Assembly: GCA_016178785.1 (NCBI GenBank)
Contig: JACOSO010000062.1
Coordinates: 62,001 to 126,000 of the forward strand
Direction: 5' to 3'
Length of the DNA stretch: 64,000 nucleotides
Source of the DNA: Bacteroidota bacterium
GTDB taxonomy: Bacteria; Bacteroidota; Bacteroidia; Cytophagales; Cyclobacteriaceae
In this document: piece by piece, positions 18,519 to 27,645 of the stretch
How positions within the stretch are numbered: position 1 is the stretch's first letter
How the letters are laid out: every line of letters begins with the position of its first letter
Made by a program: the position numbers and the translations under genes
Notes under the pieces: generated by a model
The model's database searches: none
Seen by the model: the letters and a program-made list of their open reading frames with translations, nothing else
What the model was told of the DNA's origin: nothing

Positions 18519-18538
18519 ATTCTCTCTGATTTGGGAGA

Positions 18539-21500
18539 TTAAAAAGTTACGTTCAAACCTAACAAATACGTGCGCGGCCGTGGGTAGATGTTATTATCTA
18601 TTCCGCCATCCACTTCAGGATCGATGCCCTTGTACTTCGTAACGAAGAAAGCGTTTTGAACAGTCAAGCTCAGACGTGCCTTCAGCTTCTGTGTAAACAA
18701 CTGGTCAAAATTGTACCCCACACTTAGGTTGTCCATTTTAAAGAAGGATGCATTTTGAACATAATAGCTTGAGTAGTACTGAGGTTTAACAAATTTGGTG
18801 TCGGTAATTCCCGTAGGCAGATTGTTAAAGAAACCTGCTTGGTTATACAATGCCGAATAGAAAGCCTTTGAAGATTGATTGTTGTTATAGACGTAGTTAC
18901 CAAAGCTAAACCGGCCCGACATATAGAAATCCCATTTCTTATAAGTCACTCTTGAGTTGATCCCCATCAGGAAATCAGGTTGGGGCTTGAAGTAGCGGAA
19001 TTTATCAGCGTTTGTGGCGGTGATATCTCCACCTTTACCCGTCTTATCAACATACAGTCCTTCAATGGGCCGACCTTGTGCATCATAAATTTGTTGAAAC
19101 ACAAAAAAAGAATTGATAGGATATCCTACTTGTATATTTTGAATGGTTGTTCCTACACCTCCTGAAATTCCTCCAACGAAAATGCCATCGTAATTAGGAT
19201 CATCGGTTTTCAATAATTTGGTAATCTTGTTTTGATTGTGCGTAAAGTTGAATCCAACATTCCACTCCAAGTCCTGATTCTTAACAACTTCACCTCGCAA
19301 TGTCAATTCGATGCCCTTGTTTTCAAGGTTTCCAACATTAGTAGTTAAGTAATTGGAAAAGTTGCTTCCGGCCGGCACAGGAATAAAGTTGATCAGGTCA
19401 GTTGTCTTCTTCTGATAAACATCAATAGTACCCGTGATTTTATTGTTTAAGATTCCAAAGTCAACACCAAGGTTAGCCTGAGCCGTTGTTTCCCATCGGA
19501 AATTCGGGTCATACGGTTGAGGGCGCCATGTATTGACAAACGCATTGCCGAATTGATATTGTGCCTGTGCATTGCTCAACTGGTAAAGGGCTAAATATGG
19601 ATAAGTTCCGCCCACATCCTGGTTGCCGGTTATCCCGTAACTGCCCCTGATCTTCAAATCAGAAATCAGGTTTACATTTTGCATGAAGGATTCGCTCTTT
19701 AATTTCCATCCTAGCGCCACTGATGGGAATATTTTCCATCGGTTGTTTTGGGAAAAACGCGAAGAAGCATCGTCTCGAAATGAAGCCGTCAGCAAATACT
19801 TATCGGCAAACGAGTAGTTTATCCGGCCAAAGAAAGAGACCAGGTAATTTGGATTTGGCACATATTCCCTGGGCTGTTTGGTTGTGCCATCAGGAGCGAA
19901 TTGATAATCTGTGTAATTGACTCCGGGTGGGGTTGCCTGACCATAATATAAATATCCAGAAGTGGAATTGTAGAGGCCAGCATCCCATTGGGCTTGCGTT
20001 GGTGGGGCAGTTCTTGTAAAATTCGAACCAAAGCGTTCAAATGCCTGATAAGAGTATCCAGCAGTCGCATCAAATTTATGTTGGTTCAATTGCTTGGTAT
20101 AGTTGGCATATATATCAATTAGCCTGGATCGGTTTTGTCCGGTGTAGTCTTGTTTCTGTCCGAAGCCGTTGGTGAAAGTAAATGCAGCGTTGTAAGGTGA
20201 ATTGTTATGGCCTGTTGAAGTAGAGTAATCAAATCCGGCATTCACAGTGAGTTTAATAGCAGGAAAAAACTTAAGCCGATAATCCACCTTCAGGCTCCCA
20301 ATCCCCCGATAAACATCAGATCTGTTGTCAGTCTGTTTCAGTAGCGCAACGGGATTGGCAACACCTATGGTTATGGGGTCTCCCTCAGGATCAATGGTTC
20401 CATCGGCCAATGTATTTTTAGTATAGGTAAAATAACCTCCCCAGTCTGTATTTCCATTGTACACCGCTTGGGTTGGATCAAAAGAGGTAGCAGCGCCCAC
20501 CGCACCGGTATTACCAAAATTCTGCTTGGTGTACATTCCTTTAAAAGAAGCAGTGACCAAAAGATCTCCATCCAGAAAAGAAGGTGTTAAATTGACATTG
20601 ACTGAGTTCCGTACAAAATTGGTTGTCTTTAAAATACCTTCCTGATCGGTGTACCCGTAAGAAACACGGTACGGCATATTTTTATAAGTTCCTGAAACAC
20701 TCAAGTTATGATCGTGCGAGATCGCGGTTTGAAAAATCTGCTTTTGCCAATCGGTATTGGCAGTTCCCAGTTTCTTTTGAGCTGCTGCGCTTAGTCCTGA
20801 AAGGCCTGCTGCCAATTGATCAGCAACCGTTTGCCTGAATTGGTCTCCATTCATTACATCAAAATATTTCATTGGTGACGCAACCGAAACAGTCGCGTTG
20901 TAGCCGATTTGAAGCTTGCCTTCTTTACCCTTTTTTGTAGTAATGATGATAACACCATTGGCTGCGCGCAAACCATAGATTGCTGTAGCTGATGCATCCT
21001 TGAGGACTGTAAAGGTCTCAATGTCGTTCGGATTGATTGTGGCCATTGGGTTGGCAACGCCAGCTGTTCCATTGTTATCAACCGGGAAACCATCAATCAC
21101 AATGAGCGGATCCCTGCTGCCTGTTGCAGACCCATCTCCGCGAATGCGGATTGTTGCACCACTTCCTGGTGCCCCATTGTTCGTTGTAATCTGAACACCC
21201 GCAACTTTACCAATCAGCATATCCTGCGGTGAGGAAATAACTGCTCTGTTGAAATCTTTAGTTCCCACTGCAGCAAGCACACCGGTCACATCTTTCTTTT
21301 CTTGTGTACCGTAGCCTACCACCACTACTTCGCTCAGTGATGTGATGTCGGTTGTCAGCACTACGCCAATGAAGGAACGCGAACCGACCTCTACATCCTG
21401 GGTCTTGTAACCTACAAATGAAATGGATAAGACTGCATTCGCATTTACATTGATTTTGAATTCACCATTGGCATCAGTTACTGAGCCATTGCTGGTGCCC

Positions 21501-21652
21501 TTCTCAAGCACATTTGCGCCCGGCACGGGTGAACCATCGTCTGCCGAGGTCACCTTTCCTGAAACGGCAATCTGCTGCGCATATCCGAAGGAAGAGATGC
21601 ACACTAGAAAGACCGTCAAGTACCTGTTTAATGACAGATAAAATTTGATCAT
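18539..21652 (-). CDS. susC: SusC/RagA-family TonB-dependent outer-membrane transporter
   Basis: The 1037-residue protein has a signal peptide (about 1-26), a CarboxypepD_reg-like domain (about 28-101, with GSPVPGANVLEKGT), the TonB-box-like SLSEVVVVGYGTQ (~106-118), a plug domain (about 120-235, with VIDGFPVDNN and TVLKDASATAIYGLRAANGV) and a 22-strand-type barrel ending in LLGLNVTF. It should import malto-oligosaccharides across the outer membrane together with SusD using TonB energy. It is first in the operon; upstream lie a TAnnTTTG-type promoter box and a LacI-type operator shared with the divergent lacI gene. Confidence 0.96.
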   Translation of the reverse strand: MIKFYLSLNRYLTVFLVCISSFGYAQQIAVSGKVTSADDGSPVPGANVLEKGTSNGSVTDANGEFKINVNANAVLSISFVGYKTQDVEVGSRSFIGVVLTTDITSLSEVVVVGYGTQEKKDVTGVLAAVGTKDFNRAVISSPQDMLIGKVAGVQITTNNGAPGSGATIRIRGDGSATGSRDPLIVIDGFPVDNNGTAGVANPMATINPNDIETFTVLKDASATAIYGLRAANGVIIITTKKGKEGKLQIGYNATVSVASPMKYFDVMNGDQFRQTVADQLAAGLSGLSAAAQKKLGTANTDWQKQIFQTAISHDHNLSVSGTYKNMPYRVSYGYTDQEGILKTTNFVRNSVNVNLTPSFLDGDLLVTASFKGMYTKQNFGNTGAVGAATSFDPTQAVYNGNTDWGGYFTYTKNTLADGTIDPEGDPITIGVANPVALLKQTDNRSDVYRGIGSLKVDYRLKFFPAIKLTVNAGFDYSTSTGHNNSPYNAAFTFTNGFGQKQDYTGQNRSRLIDIYANYTKQLNQHKFDATAGYSYQAFERFGSNFTRTAPPTQAQWDAGLYNSTSGYLYYGQATPPGVNYTDYQFAPDGTTKQPREYVPNPNYLVSFFGRINYSFADKYLLTASFRDDASSRFSQNNRWKIFPSVALGWKLKSESFMQNVNLISDLKIRGSYGITGNQDVGGTYPYLALYQLSNAQAQYQFGNAFVNTWRPQPYDPNFRWETTAQANLGVDFGILNNKITGTIDVYQKKTTDLINFIPVPAGSNFSNYLTTNVGNLENKGIELTLRGEVVKNQDLEWNVGFNFTHNQNKITKLLKTDDPNYDGIFVGGISGGVGTTIQNIQVGYPINSFFVFQQIYDAQGRPIEGLYVDKTGKGGDITATNADKFRYFKPQPDFLMGINSRVTYKKWDFYMSGRFSFGNYVYNNNQSSKAFYSALYNQAGFFNNLPTGITDTKFVKPQYYSSYYVQNASFFKMDNLSVGYNFDQLFTQKLKARLSLTVQNAFFVTKYKGIDPEVDGGIDNNIYPRPRTYLLGLNVTF

Positions 21653-21742
21653 AAAAGTATTTTGGTTTTAGGTTTTAAATAATGTTGTTTTAAGCCATGA
21701 TCATCATTTCATTTTTCAAACAAAACGTGATCGCTGTTAAAC

Positions 21743-21750
21743 CAAAATTA
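21743..21750 (-). promoter_or_regulatory. Bacteroidota -7 box of the susC promoter
   Basis: On the minus strand this reads TAATTTTG, a full match to the Bacteroidota TAnnTTTG -7 element, placing the transcript start roughly 80-85 nt before the susC ATG. A TTG lies about 25 bp upstream, further than the usual ~19-bp spacing, so the -33 element is unclear. Confidence 0.5.
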
Positions 21751-21808
21751 AATTCGGGTTATCCGAAAAGAAGCCCAAAGCTTTGTAAAAAGTGCAGCAA
21801 CCGAGACC

Positions 21809-21820
21809 GCAATCGTTTGT
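21809..21820. promoter_or_regulatory. LacI-type operator in the susC/lacI divergent region
   Basis: GCAATCGTTTGT differs at only two positions from the perfect palindrome GCAAACGTTTGC at 22930-22941. It lies 46 bp before the lacI start and about 60 bp upstream of the susC -7 box, so it could control both genes. The central CG with A/T flanks is typical of LacI-family sites. Confidence 0.7.
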
Positions 21821-21866
21821 GGCTGATTTGTTGTAAATTTATTTCTTCAATCTATTCACAACCTCA

Positions 21867-22901
21867 ATGAATTTCAATCAAGTTACAATCAAGGACATTG
21901 CCCGAGAACTCGGCATTTCACCATCTACAGTTTCTCGTGCACTCAAAGATCATCCGGACATCAGCCCTGAAACAAAAAAGGCTGTCAATGCACTTGCAGA
22001 AAAACTAAATTACCAACCCAACATTGTTGCTCTTAATCTTCGCCAGAGAAAAACCAATACCATCGGTATCATCATCCCTGAGATTGTCCACTTTTTTTTC
22101 TCTACAGTGATCAGTGGCATCGAAGACATTGCCTACCAGGCGGGCTATAACGTAATCATCACCCAGTCCAATGAATCCTATCAGCGCGAAGTGACCGATA
22201 TGAAAGCGCTCTTTAACTCCAGGGTGGACGGCATGCTGCTTTCTATCTCCCGCGAGACAACTAATTTTGAGCATATCGAGTCGATTATTAATAAAGGGAT
22301 GCCCATCGTTTTTTATGACCGGGCGTACAACAATCCCATGTGCAGCAAAGTGGTAGTTGACGATTACTCGGGTGCCAAAGAAGCCGTGTTGCATTTAGTT
22401 GAGCAAGGGTGCAGAAAAATTGCTCACCTGATTGCTTCGCCCAATTTGATTATCAGTGCCGAGCGGTTAAGGGGTTATCAAGATGCATTAAAAGAAAGCA
22501 ACATTGAATTAAGACCTGAGTGGACCGCGCATTGCAAAGCTGGGACTTTCGAAGAAGGCAAGCGTGTCACCCTTGAACTGCTTTCCATGCACAATCGACC
22601 GGACGCTATATTTGCTACCAATGACCCGCTCGCTATGGGCAGTGTCATGGCCATTAAAGACCGGGGCCTTAGAATACCTAAAGACATTGCGATTGTAGGT
22701 TTCAGTAATTGGTTTTTTGGTGAACTCCTTGAGCCCTCACTTACAACCGTAGACCAGCCTGGCTTTGAAATGGGGCAAGAAGCTGCGCGAATTCTCCTCA
22801 AACATATTGAGATGAAAGAAAAAGACCTGGAGCCTGAGCACGAAATGAAAATTTTGAAAACCAAACTCGTCATTCGCAATTCTTCATTACGAAAACGGTA
22901 A
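21867..22901 (+). CDS. LacI-family transcriptional regulator of the starch locus
   Basis: The 344-residue protein has an N-terminal LacI helix-turn-helix (TIKDIARELGISPSTVSRAL, about 7-26) with a hinge helix near KLNYQPN, and a periplasmic-binding-protein-like effector domain (about 60-340, with DGMLLSISRE, FYDRAYNN and FATNDPLAMG). It should bind the palindromes at 21809-21820 and 22930-22941 and respond to a sugar, probably maltose or a glucose derivative. In Bacteroides the starch locus is controlled by SusR; LacI control is known from other Bacteroidota. It is divergent from susC and 116 bp upstream of the GH31 gene. Whether it activates or represses cannot be read from sequence. Confidence 0.93.
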   Translation: MNFNQVTIKDIARELGISPSTVSRALKDHPDISPETKKAVNALAEKLNYQPNIVALNLRQRKTNTIGIIIPEIVHFFFSTVISGIEDIAYQAGYNVIITQSNESYQREVTDMKALFNSRVDGMLLSISRETTNFEHIESIINKGMPIVFYDRAYNNPMCSKVVVDDYSGAKEAVLHLVEQGCRKIAHLIASPNLIISAERLRGYQDALKESNIELRPEWTAHCKAGTFEEGKRVTLELLSMHNRPDAIFATNDPLAMGSVMAIKDRGLRIPKDIAIVGFSNWFFGELLEPSLTTVDQPGFEMGQEAARILLKHIEMKEKDLEPEHEMKILKTKLVIRNSSLRKR

Positions 22902-22929
22902 AGCAACCTTTCCTTCCGAAACTACAATC

Positions 22930-22941
22930 GCAAACGTTTGC
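22930..22941. promoter_or_regulatory. Perfect 12-bp LacI-type operator upstream of the GH31 gene
   Basis: GCAAACGTTTGC is a perfect palindrome with central CG, located 76 bp before the GH31 start. It matches 10 of 12 bases of the site in the susC/lacI gap, so the same LacI protein probably controls both transcription units. Confidence 0.75.
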
Positions 22942-23017
22942 TATTCTTTTTTCCTGGATGAATGAGGTTAATCACAGTTGAATCTACTTACCTTGATCAT
23001 CGATCTATTGCTTTTTT

Positions 23018-25414
23018 ATGTCATTTACAAAATTGGTTAGTCAACGACTAGGGAATTTAAAATCGTTAAGCACCACTGACTCTACGCTTTGTGCTGAAAC
23101 CACCTATGGGAAGTTTGGCGTCAAATTATACTCGCCCAACATTTTTCGCATCAGTGCTACACGGGACGAAAAATTTGAAGATTTTTCATATTCCGTAATT
23201 GCCTCTCCTGAAAATTTTAAAATCGACTGGAAAGATTCAACAGACAAGATTTCAATTGAAACTTCTGCGTGCCAACTTATCGTATATAAAAACCCTGTCC
23301 GGTTTTCTTTCCAAACTTTGGATGGAAAGATTATCAATGAAGATGATTCACTCGGAATTTCATGGATTGGCGACCAGGTGACCTGTTATAAAAAACTTCA
23401 GCAGGGTGAACGCTTCATAGGACTGGGCGAAAAGACGGGCAGCCTCGACAGGCGCGGAAGTGCCTATCAAAACTGGAACACCGATGCGTTTGCCTATCAT
23501 TCGGGGGCTGATCCTCTTTATTCCTCCATTCCGTTTTACATCGGCATCCATCATCACCTTTGCTACGGAATTTTCCTTGACAACACGCACAAAACCTCTT
23601 TCAATTTTGGCGCATCAAATAATCGCTTCTCAAGCTTCGCAGCTGATGCTGGCGAAATGAATTATTATTTTATTTGTGGAAATTCGGTAGCCGAAGTCAT
23701 TCAGCAATATTCTCACCTAACAGGCCGAATGGATATGCCTCCCCTTTGGGGTCTTGGCTACCAACAATGCCGCTACAGCTATTACCCCGATAAAGAAGTG
23801 CTGAACACCGCTCGCACATTTCGCGAAAAGGAAATTCCTGCCGATGCCATTGTGCTCGACATTCATTACATGGATCAGTATAAGATTTTCACGTGGGACA
23901 AAAAAAGATTTGCTGATCCGCACCACATGATCTCCGAATTGAAAGCAAAAGGTTTTCAGATTGTTGTGATGTGCGATCCGGGAATTAAAATTGAAAACGG
24001 ATACGAGCCGTATGATGATGGGATAAAAAAGGATGTCTTTCTCAAATATCCCGATAACGAAAACTACAGTGGGCAGGTGTGGCCCGGCTGGTGCCATTTC
24101 CCCGATTTTACCAATCCGAAGACAAGAGCATGGTGGGCCGAAAAATTTAAGACTTATGTCGAACAGGGTGTGGAGGGGTTTTGGAACGACATGAACGAAA
24201 TTGCAACCTGGGGACAAGCCTTGCCTGAAAATATTGAATTTGATTTTGAAGGAAACAAGGCCACAACACGCAGGGGAAGAAATGTCTACGGCTTCCAAAT
24301 GGCGAGGAGCACTTACGAGGGAGCAAAGAAATTATTGAATGGAAAGCGCCCGTTTAATCTTACTCGCTCAGCTTTTGCAGGCATACAGCGCTATGCCGCC
24401 ATGTGGACGGGCGACAACGTGGCAAGTGATGAGCACATGATGCTCGGCATACGATTGCTGAACAGCCTGGGCCTTTCGGGTGTAGCATATGTGGGCTATG
24501 ATACCGGAGGATTTGTTGGTGACGCCAGCTCAAGACTTTATGCACGTTGGATTTCGATTGCTTCGCTTTCTCCTTTCTTCCGCACACACTCCATGATCAA
24601 CTCACGCGACAGTGAACCGTGGAGTTATGGGGAAGAAGTAGAACAGATCAGCAGAAACTCTATTCGGTTTCGTTATCAACTGCTGCCTTATATCTATTCT
24701 GTTTTTCATGAAGCCTCAGTGCATGGTTTGCCCGTACAACGGTCATTGGCCATCGATTACAGTCATGAGAATTGGATTTATGACGGTCAGTATCAGCATC
24801 AATATTTATTTGGCCCCAATATTTTAGTTGCACCAGTGGAGAGTTATAAAGAGCTTGTCAAAGTTTTTTTGCCGGAAGGAGACTGGTACTATTTGTATAC
24901 GGGAAAAGTCTTTGCCGGAAATCAGGAGATCCTGATCGAATGCCCAATACATAAACTACCTATTTTTATCAAAGCGGGGTCGGTAATCCCTACACAGAAG
25001 GCTGGCATGAATACGTCAGAGAAGACTAATAAGTTGATTCTTCATGTGTATCACGGAAAAAAATCAAGCGATTTCATTTTCTATTCCGATGATGGTGAAA
25101 CGTATGCATATCAGGAGGGGAATTTTGCGAAACGAAAAATGGAATATATTCCGGGTGAAAATAAATTGATAGTAGGGGCTACTGAAGGATCTCTGAAATT
25201 ACACTATGAGAAACTCAGGATTGTTTTCCATGGCATGACTGCCACTCAAGTGAAAGTGAACGGTGAAGCAAAATCGTTGGGTCAGCAAATACATTCCTTC
25301 TTTTTACCTCTGGAAAAATATGATCCGTTCTTTGATCCGGATTCGATGGGCGAGGAATCTGTTTTAACGGCCCAGCTAAATTATTCGCCCGACAAAATTG
25401 AAGTGAGTTGGTGA
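23018..25414 (+). CDS. GH31 alpha-glucosidase, probably cytoplasmic
   Basis: The 798-residue GH31 enzyme has an N-terminal beta domain (about 1-230), a catalytic barrel (about 240-570) and C-terminal beta domains. The nucleophile is Asp391 in GFWNDMNE, the GH31 signature; the acid/base is expected at Asp466 in MWTGDN. There is no signal peptide, so hydrolysis of maltose or short maltodextrins probably occurs in the cytoplasm after import by the MFS protein encoded next. It takes the place of the GH65 phosphorylase and phosphoglucomutase of some flavobacterial starch loci. It is preceded by a perfect LacI operator. Confidence 0.94.
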   Translation: MSFTKLVSQRLGNLKSLSTTDSTLCAETTYGKFGVKLYSPNIFRISATRDEKFEDFSYSVIASPENFKIDWKDSTDKISIETSACQLIVYKNPVRFSFQTLDGKIINEDDSLGISWIGDQVTCYKKLQQGERFIGLGEKTGSLDRRGSAYQNWNTDAFAYHSGADPLYSSIPFYIGIHHHLCYGIFLDNTHKTSFNFGASNNRFSSFAADAGEMNYYFICGNSVAEVIQQYSHLTGRMDMPPLWGLGYQQCRYSYYPDKEVLNTARTFREKEIPADAIVLDIHYMDQYKIFTWDKKRFADPHHMISELKAKGFQIVVMCDPGIKIENGYEPYDDGIKKDVFLKYPDNENYSGQVWPGWCHFPDFTNPKTRAWWAEKFKTYVEQGVEGFWNDMNEIATWGQALPENIEFDFEGNKATTRRGRNVYGFQMARSTYEGAKKLLNGKRPFNLTRSAFAGIQRYAAMWTGDNVASDEHMMLGIRLLNSLGLSGVAYVGYDTGGFVGDASSRLYARWISIASLSPFFRTHSMINSRDSEPWSYGEEVEQISRNSIRFRYQLLPYIYSVFHEASVHGLPVQRSLAIDYSHENWIYDGQYQHQYLFGPNILVAPVESYKELVKVFLPEGDWYYLYTGKVFAGNQEILIECPIHKLPIFIKAGSVIPTQKAGMNTSEKTNKLILHVYHGKKSSDFIFYSDDGETYAYQEGNFAKRKMEYIPGENKLIVGATEGSLKLHYEKLRIVFHGMTATQVKVNGEAKSLGQQIHSFFLPLEKYDPFFDPDSMGEESVLTAQLNYSPDKIEVSW

Positions 25415-25493
25415 GACTCATTTGAGAAAAACTGACCTGGACAGCGAGAACCAAAATGATGAATAACCCTACCTCACAATTCAAAAATCACAT

Positions 25494-25530
25494 TCATCAT
25501 TCGAAATTCAAAATTTGAATCGAATGATGA
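25494..25530. repeat. AT-rich hairpin in the GH31-MFS spacer
   Basis: TCATCATTCG (25494-25503) pairs with CGAATGATGA (25521-25530), and the inner AATTCAAA pairs with TTTGAATC-type sequence with a small bulge. It lies in a 252-bp AT-rich spacer that also contains degenerate words such as CTAATGTCTAATCCCTAA and has no coding potential. Terminator or mRNA-processing roles are possible. Confidence 0.55.
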
Positions 25531-25666
25531 TTACCGAAGTACGAATAATGAAAATTGATTCCTAATTTAATTCCTTGCAATTTTCAACCAAGATTTGGGT
25601 TGTTAGATATTAATACCCAAGTCCTAATGTCTAATCCCTAATTTAGCAATCCCAATTTTCAATTTG

Positions 25667-27181
25667 ATGACTTCAACTTTACAGAAACCCACACTCAGTT
25701 TCTGGCAAATCTGGAACATGAGCTTTGGTTTTTTCGGAATCCAATTTGGCTTTGCATTGCAAAATGCCAACACCAGCAGAATTTTTGAAACGCTGGGGGC
25801 CGACACCAACAACCTTGCACTTTATTGGCTGGCCGCTCCAGTCACCGGATTATTGATTCAACCTATCATCGGGTTTTATAGCGACCGGACTTGGAGCAAT
25901 CGTTGGGGAAGAAGGAGGCCCTATTTTGCTGTGGGTGCCATACTTGCTTCATTGGCTCTATGCCTGATGCCCAATGCCGCGGTTCTGTGGATGGCCGTGG
26001 GCACGCTATGGATCATGGATGCGTCTATCAATGTCAGCATGGAGCCATTTAGGGCCTTTGTCGGAGATATGCTTCCTCCTGATCAACGCACAAGAGGATT
26101 CGCCATGCAAAGTTTTTTCATTGGATGTGGCGCAATCATTGCCTCCTTTCTTCCATACATTTTCACTAATTGGTTGGGGATACCCAATTCCGCTCCGAAA
26201 GGAGTAATTCCAGATTCGGTTAAATATTCTTTTTTCATAGGCGCATTAATGCTACTGACCACTGTGATGTGGACGGTCTTCAGCACAAAAGAATATCCGC
26301 CAGAAGCAGGTGTGCAAGAAAGTTTGCGCAACCGGGAAAAGCGTAGAATTGATGAGGAAGAATTTTGGAAGGAGAAATTTTTCAAAATCGGTATACTATT
26401 GTCGGCATTAGGCTTGCTACTTTCCATTGGGATTTACGCGGGCAGCCTTGAGAAAGAGCTCTTTGTTTTGGGCATTGGTCTTTTAGCATTTGGTTTCATT
26501 CATTTGCTGGCCTACAAGTACATCGTACAAGGAAGATCATATCTCGGCATGGTGAGTATGGTAAAGGATTTTAATAGTATGCCGAAAACAATGGTGCAAT
26601 TAGCCTTCGTACAATTCTTTTCGTGGTTTGCACTTTTTGCCATGTGGATCTACACAACACCAGCCATAACAAGTTTCATTTATCATACCTCTGATAAAAC
26701 ATCCGCTGCCTACAATGACGGAGCCGATTGGGTAGGTGTATTATTTGGAATGTACAATGGTGTAGCAGCTGTTGCTGCTTTATTCTTACCTGCACTTGCG
26801 AAGCGCACCAGCAGAAGAGCCACACATCTTTTTGCGCTTACTTGCGGTGGCCTTGGGCTGATCTCTTTTTATTTTGTTTCCGATCCTAAAATGTTGCTCC
26901 TTTCAATGACTGGTGTAGGAATAGCCTGGGCAAGTATTTTGTCCATTCCCTATGCCATGCTTTCTGGTGCCCTGCCAGCTGAAAAAATGGGGTACTATAT
27001 GGGCGTGTTCAATTTCTTCATCGTAATTCCTCAGATCATCTGCGGAACAATACTCGGGTTCTTGCTTAAAAATGTTTTTGCTGAGCAATCCATTTGGATC
27101 CTGGTTACAGGTGGAATCTCCATGATTATCTCCGGTCTGCTTTGTCTTAGGGTTCGATCTTCAGATGAAGTTGTCATCTGA
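25667..27181 (+). CDS. MFS sugar transporter (SLC45/GPH-like), probable maltose importer
   Basis: The ~504-residue protein has twelve predicted helices. The first helix region reads FWQIWNMSFGFFGIQFGFALQ (core NMSFGFFGIQFGFALQ), and GFYSDRTWSNRWGRRRPYF is the A-like loop between helices 2 and 3, typical of the SLC45/sucrose-type MFS group found in Bacteroidota starch loci. The start is the ATG at 25667; a TTG precedes it directly. A role in moving maltose or maltodextrin from periplasm to cytoplasm is inferred from the GH31 gene upstream. A 252-bp gap with a hairpin separates the two, so separate control is possible. Confidence 0.9.
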   Translation: MTSTLQKPTLSFWQIWNMSFGFFGIQFGFALQNANTSRIFETLGADTNNLALYWLAAPVTGLLIQPIIGFYSDRTWSNRWGRRRPYFAVGAILASLALCLMPNAAVLWMAVGTLWIMDASINVSMEPFRAFVGDMLPPDQRTRGFAMQSFFIGCGAIIASFLPYIFTNWLGIPNSAPKGVIPDSVKYSFFIGALMLLTTVMWTVFSTKEYPPEAGVQESLRNREKRRIDEEEFWKEKFFKIGILLSALGLLLSIGIYAGSLEKELFVLGIGLLAFGFIHLLAYKYIVQGRSYLGMVSMVKDFNSMPKTMVQLAFVQFFSWFALFAMWIYTTPAITSFIYHTSDKTSAAYNDGADWVGVLFGMYNGVAAVAALFLPALAKRTSRRATHLFALTCGGLGLISFYFVSDPKMLLLSMTGVGIAWASILSIPYAMLSGALPAEKMGYYMGVFNFFIVIPQIICGTILGFLLKNVFAEQSIWILVTGGISMIISGLLCLRVRSSDEVVI

Positions 27182-27248
27182 CTGCAGTTGATTTGATCGA
27201 TACAGGGATACTTGGTTATCTTTACTATACCCACCAAACATATCCTCT

Positions 27249-27638
27249 ATGACGTTCAAAAATGCAGTCAGTTGGTTTGAAATTCCAACGCAAGATTTGA
27301 GCCGTGCACAAAAATTTTACGAAGCCATTTTTCAAATCCAGATGGTTCCGCTGGATACCCCACAAATAAAAATGCGGATGTTCCCTTTAGAAGACACCAT
27401 GGGCGTAGGCGGTGCTTTAGTCTACAATAAAGAATTTTACAAACCTTCCTCCACCGAGGGCCCATTGGTTTACCTGAATGCAAACCCGGACGTACAAAAC
27501 ATTCTCGATCGAATTGAAAAGGCGGGAGGGAAAATTGCCGTTCCAAAAACAATGATCTCTCCCGAATATGGCCACATGGCCATGTTCATTGATACCGAGG
27601 GAAACCGAGTAGCCTTGCATTCCATTCCATCAAAGTAA
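27249..27638 (+). CDS. VOC-family (glyoxalase/bleomycin-resistance fold) protein
   Basis: The 129-residue protein has one VOC domain: VSWFEIPTQDLSRAQKFYEA opens the first beta-alpha-beta unit, and YGHMAMFIDTEGNRVALHS closes the second, as in small bacteroidete VOC proteins. The substrate is not known. It ends 7 bp before the CBM48-esterase gene, so the two are probably co-transcribed. It is unlikely to be a true starch-locus component. The length is normal for a one-module VOC protein that works as a dimer. Confidence 0.9.
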   Translation: MTFKNAVSWFEIPTQDLSRAQKFYEAIFQIQMVPLDTPQIKMRMFPLEDTMGVGGALVYNKEFYKPSSTEGPLVYLNANPDVQNILDRIEKAGGKIAVPKTMISPEYGHMAMFIDTEGNRVALHSIPSK

Positions 27639-27645
27639 TTTTTTT

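Noticed and set aside
23717-24298. 193-codon minus-strand frame inside the GH31 gene
   Set aside because: It lies entirely opposite a conserved catalytic domain and has no recognisable protein features.
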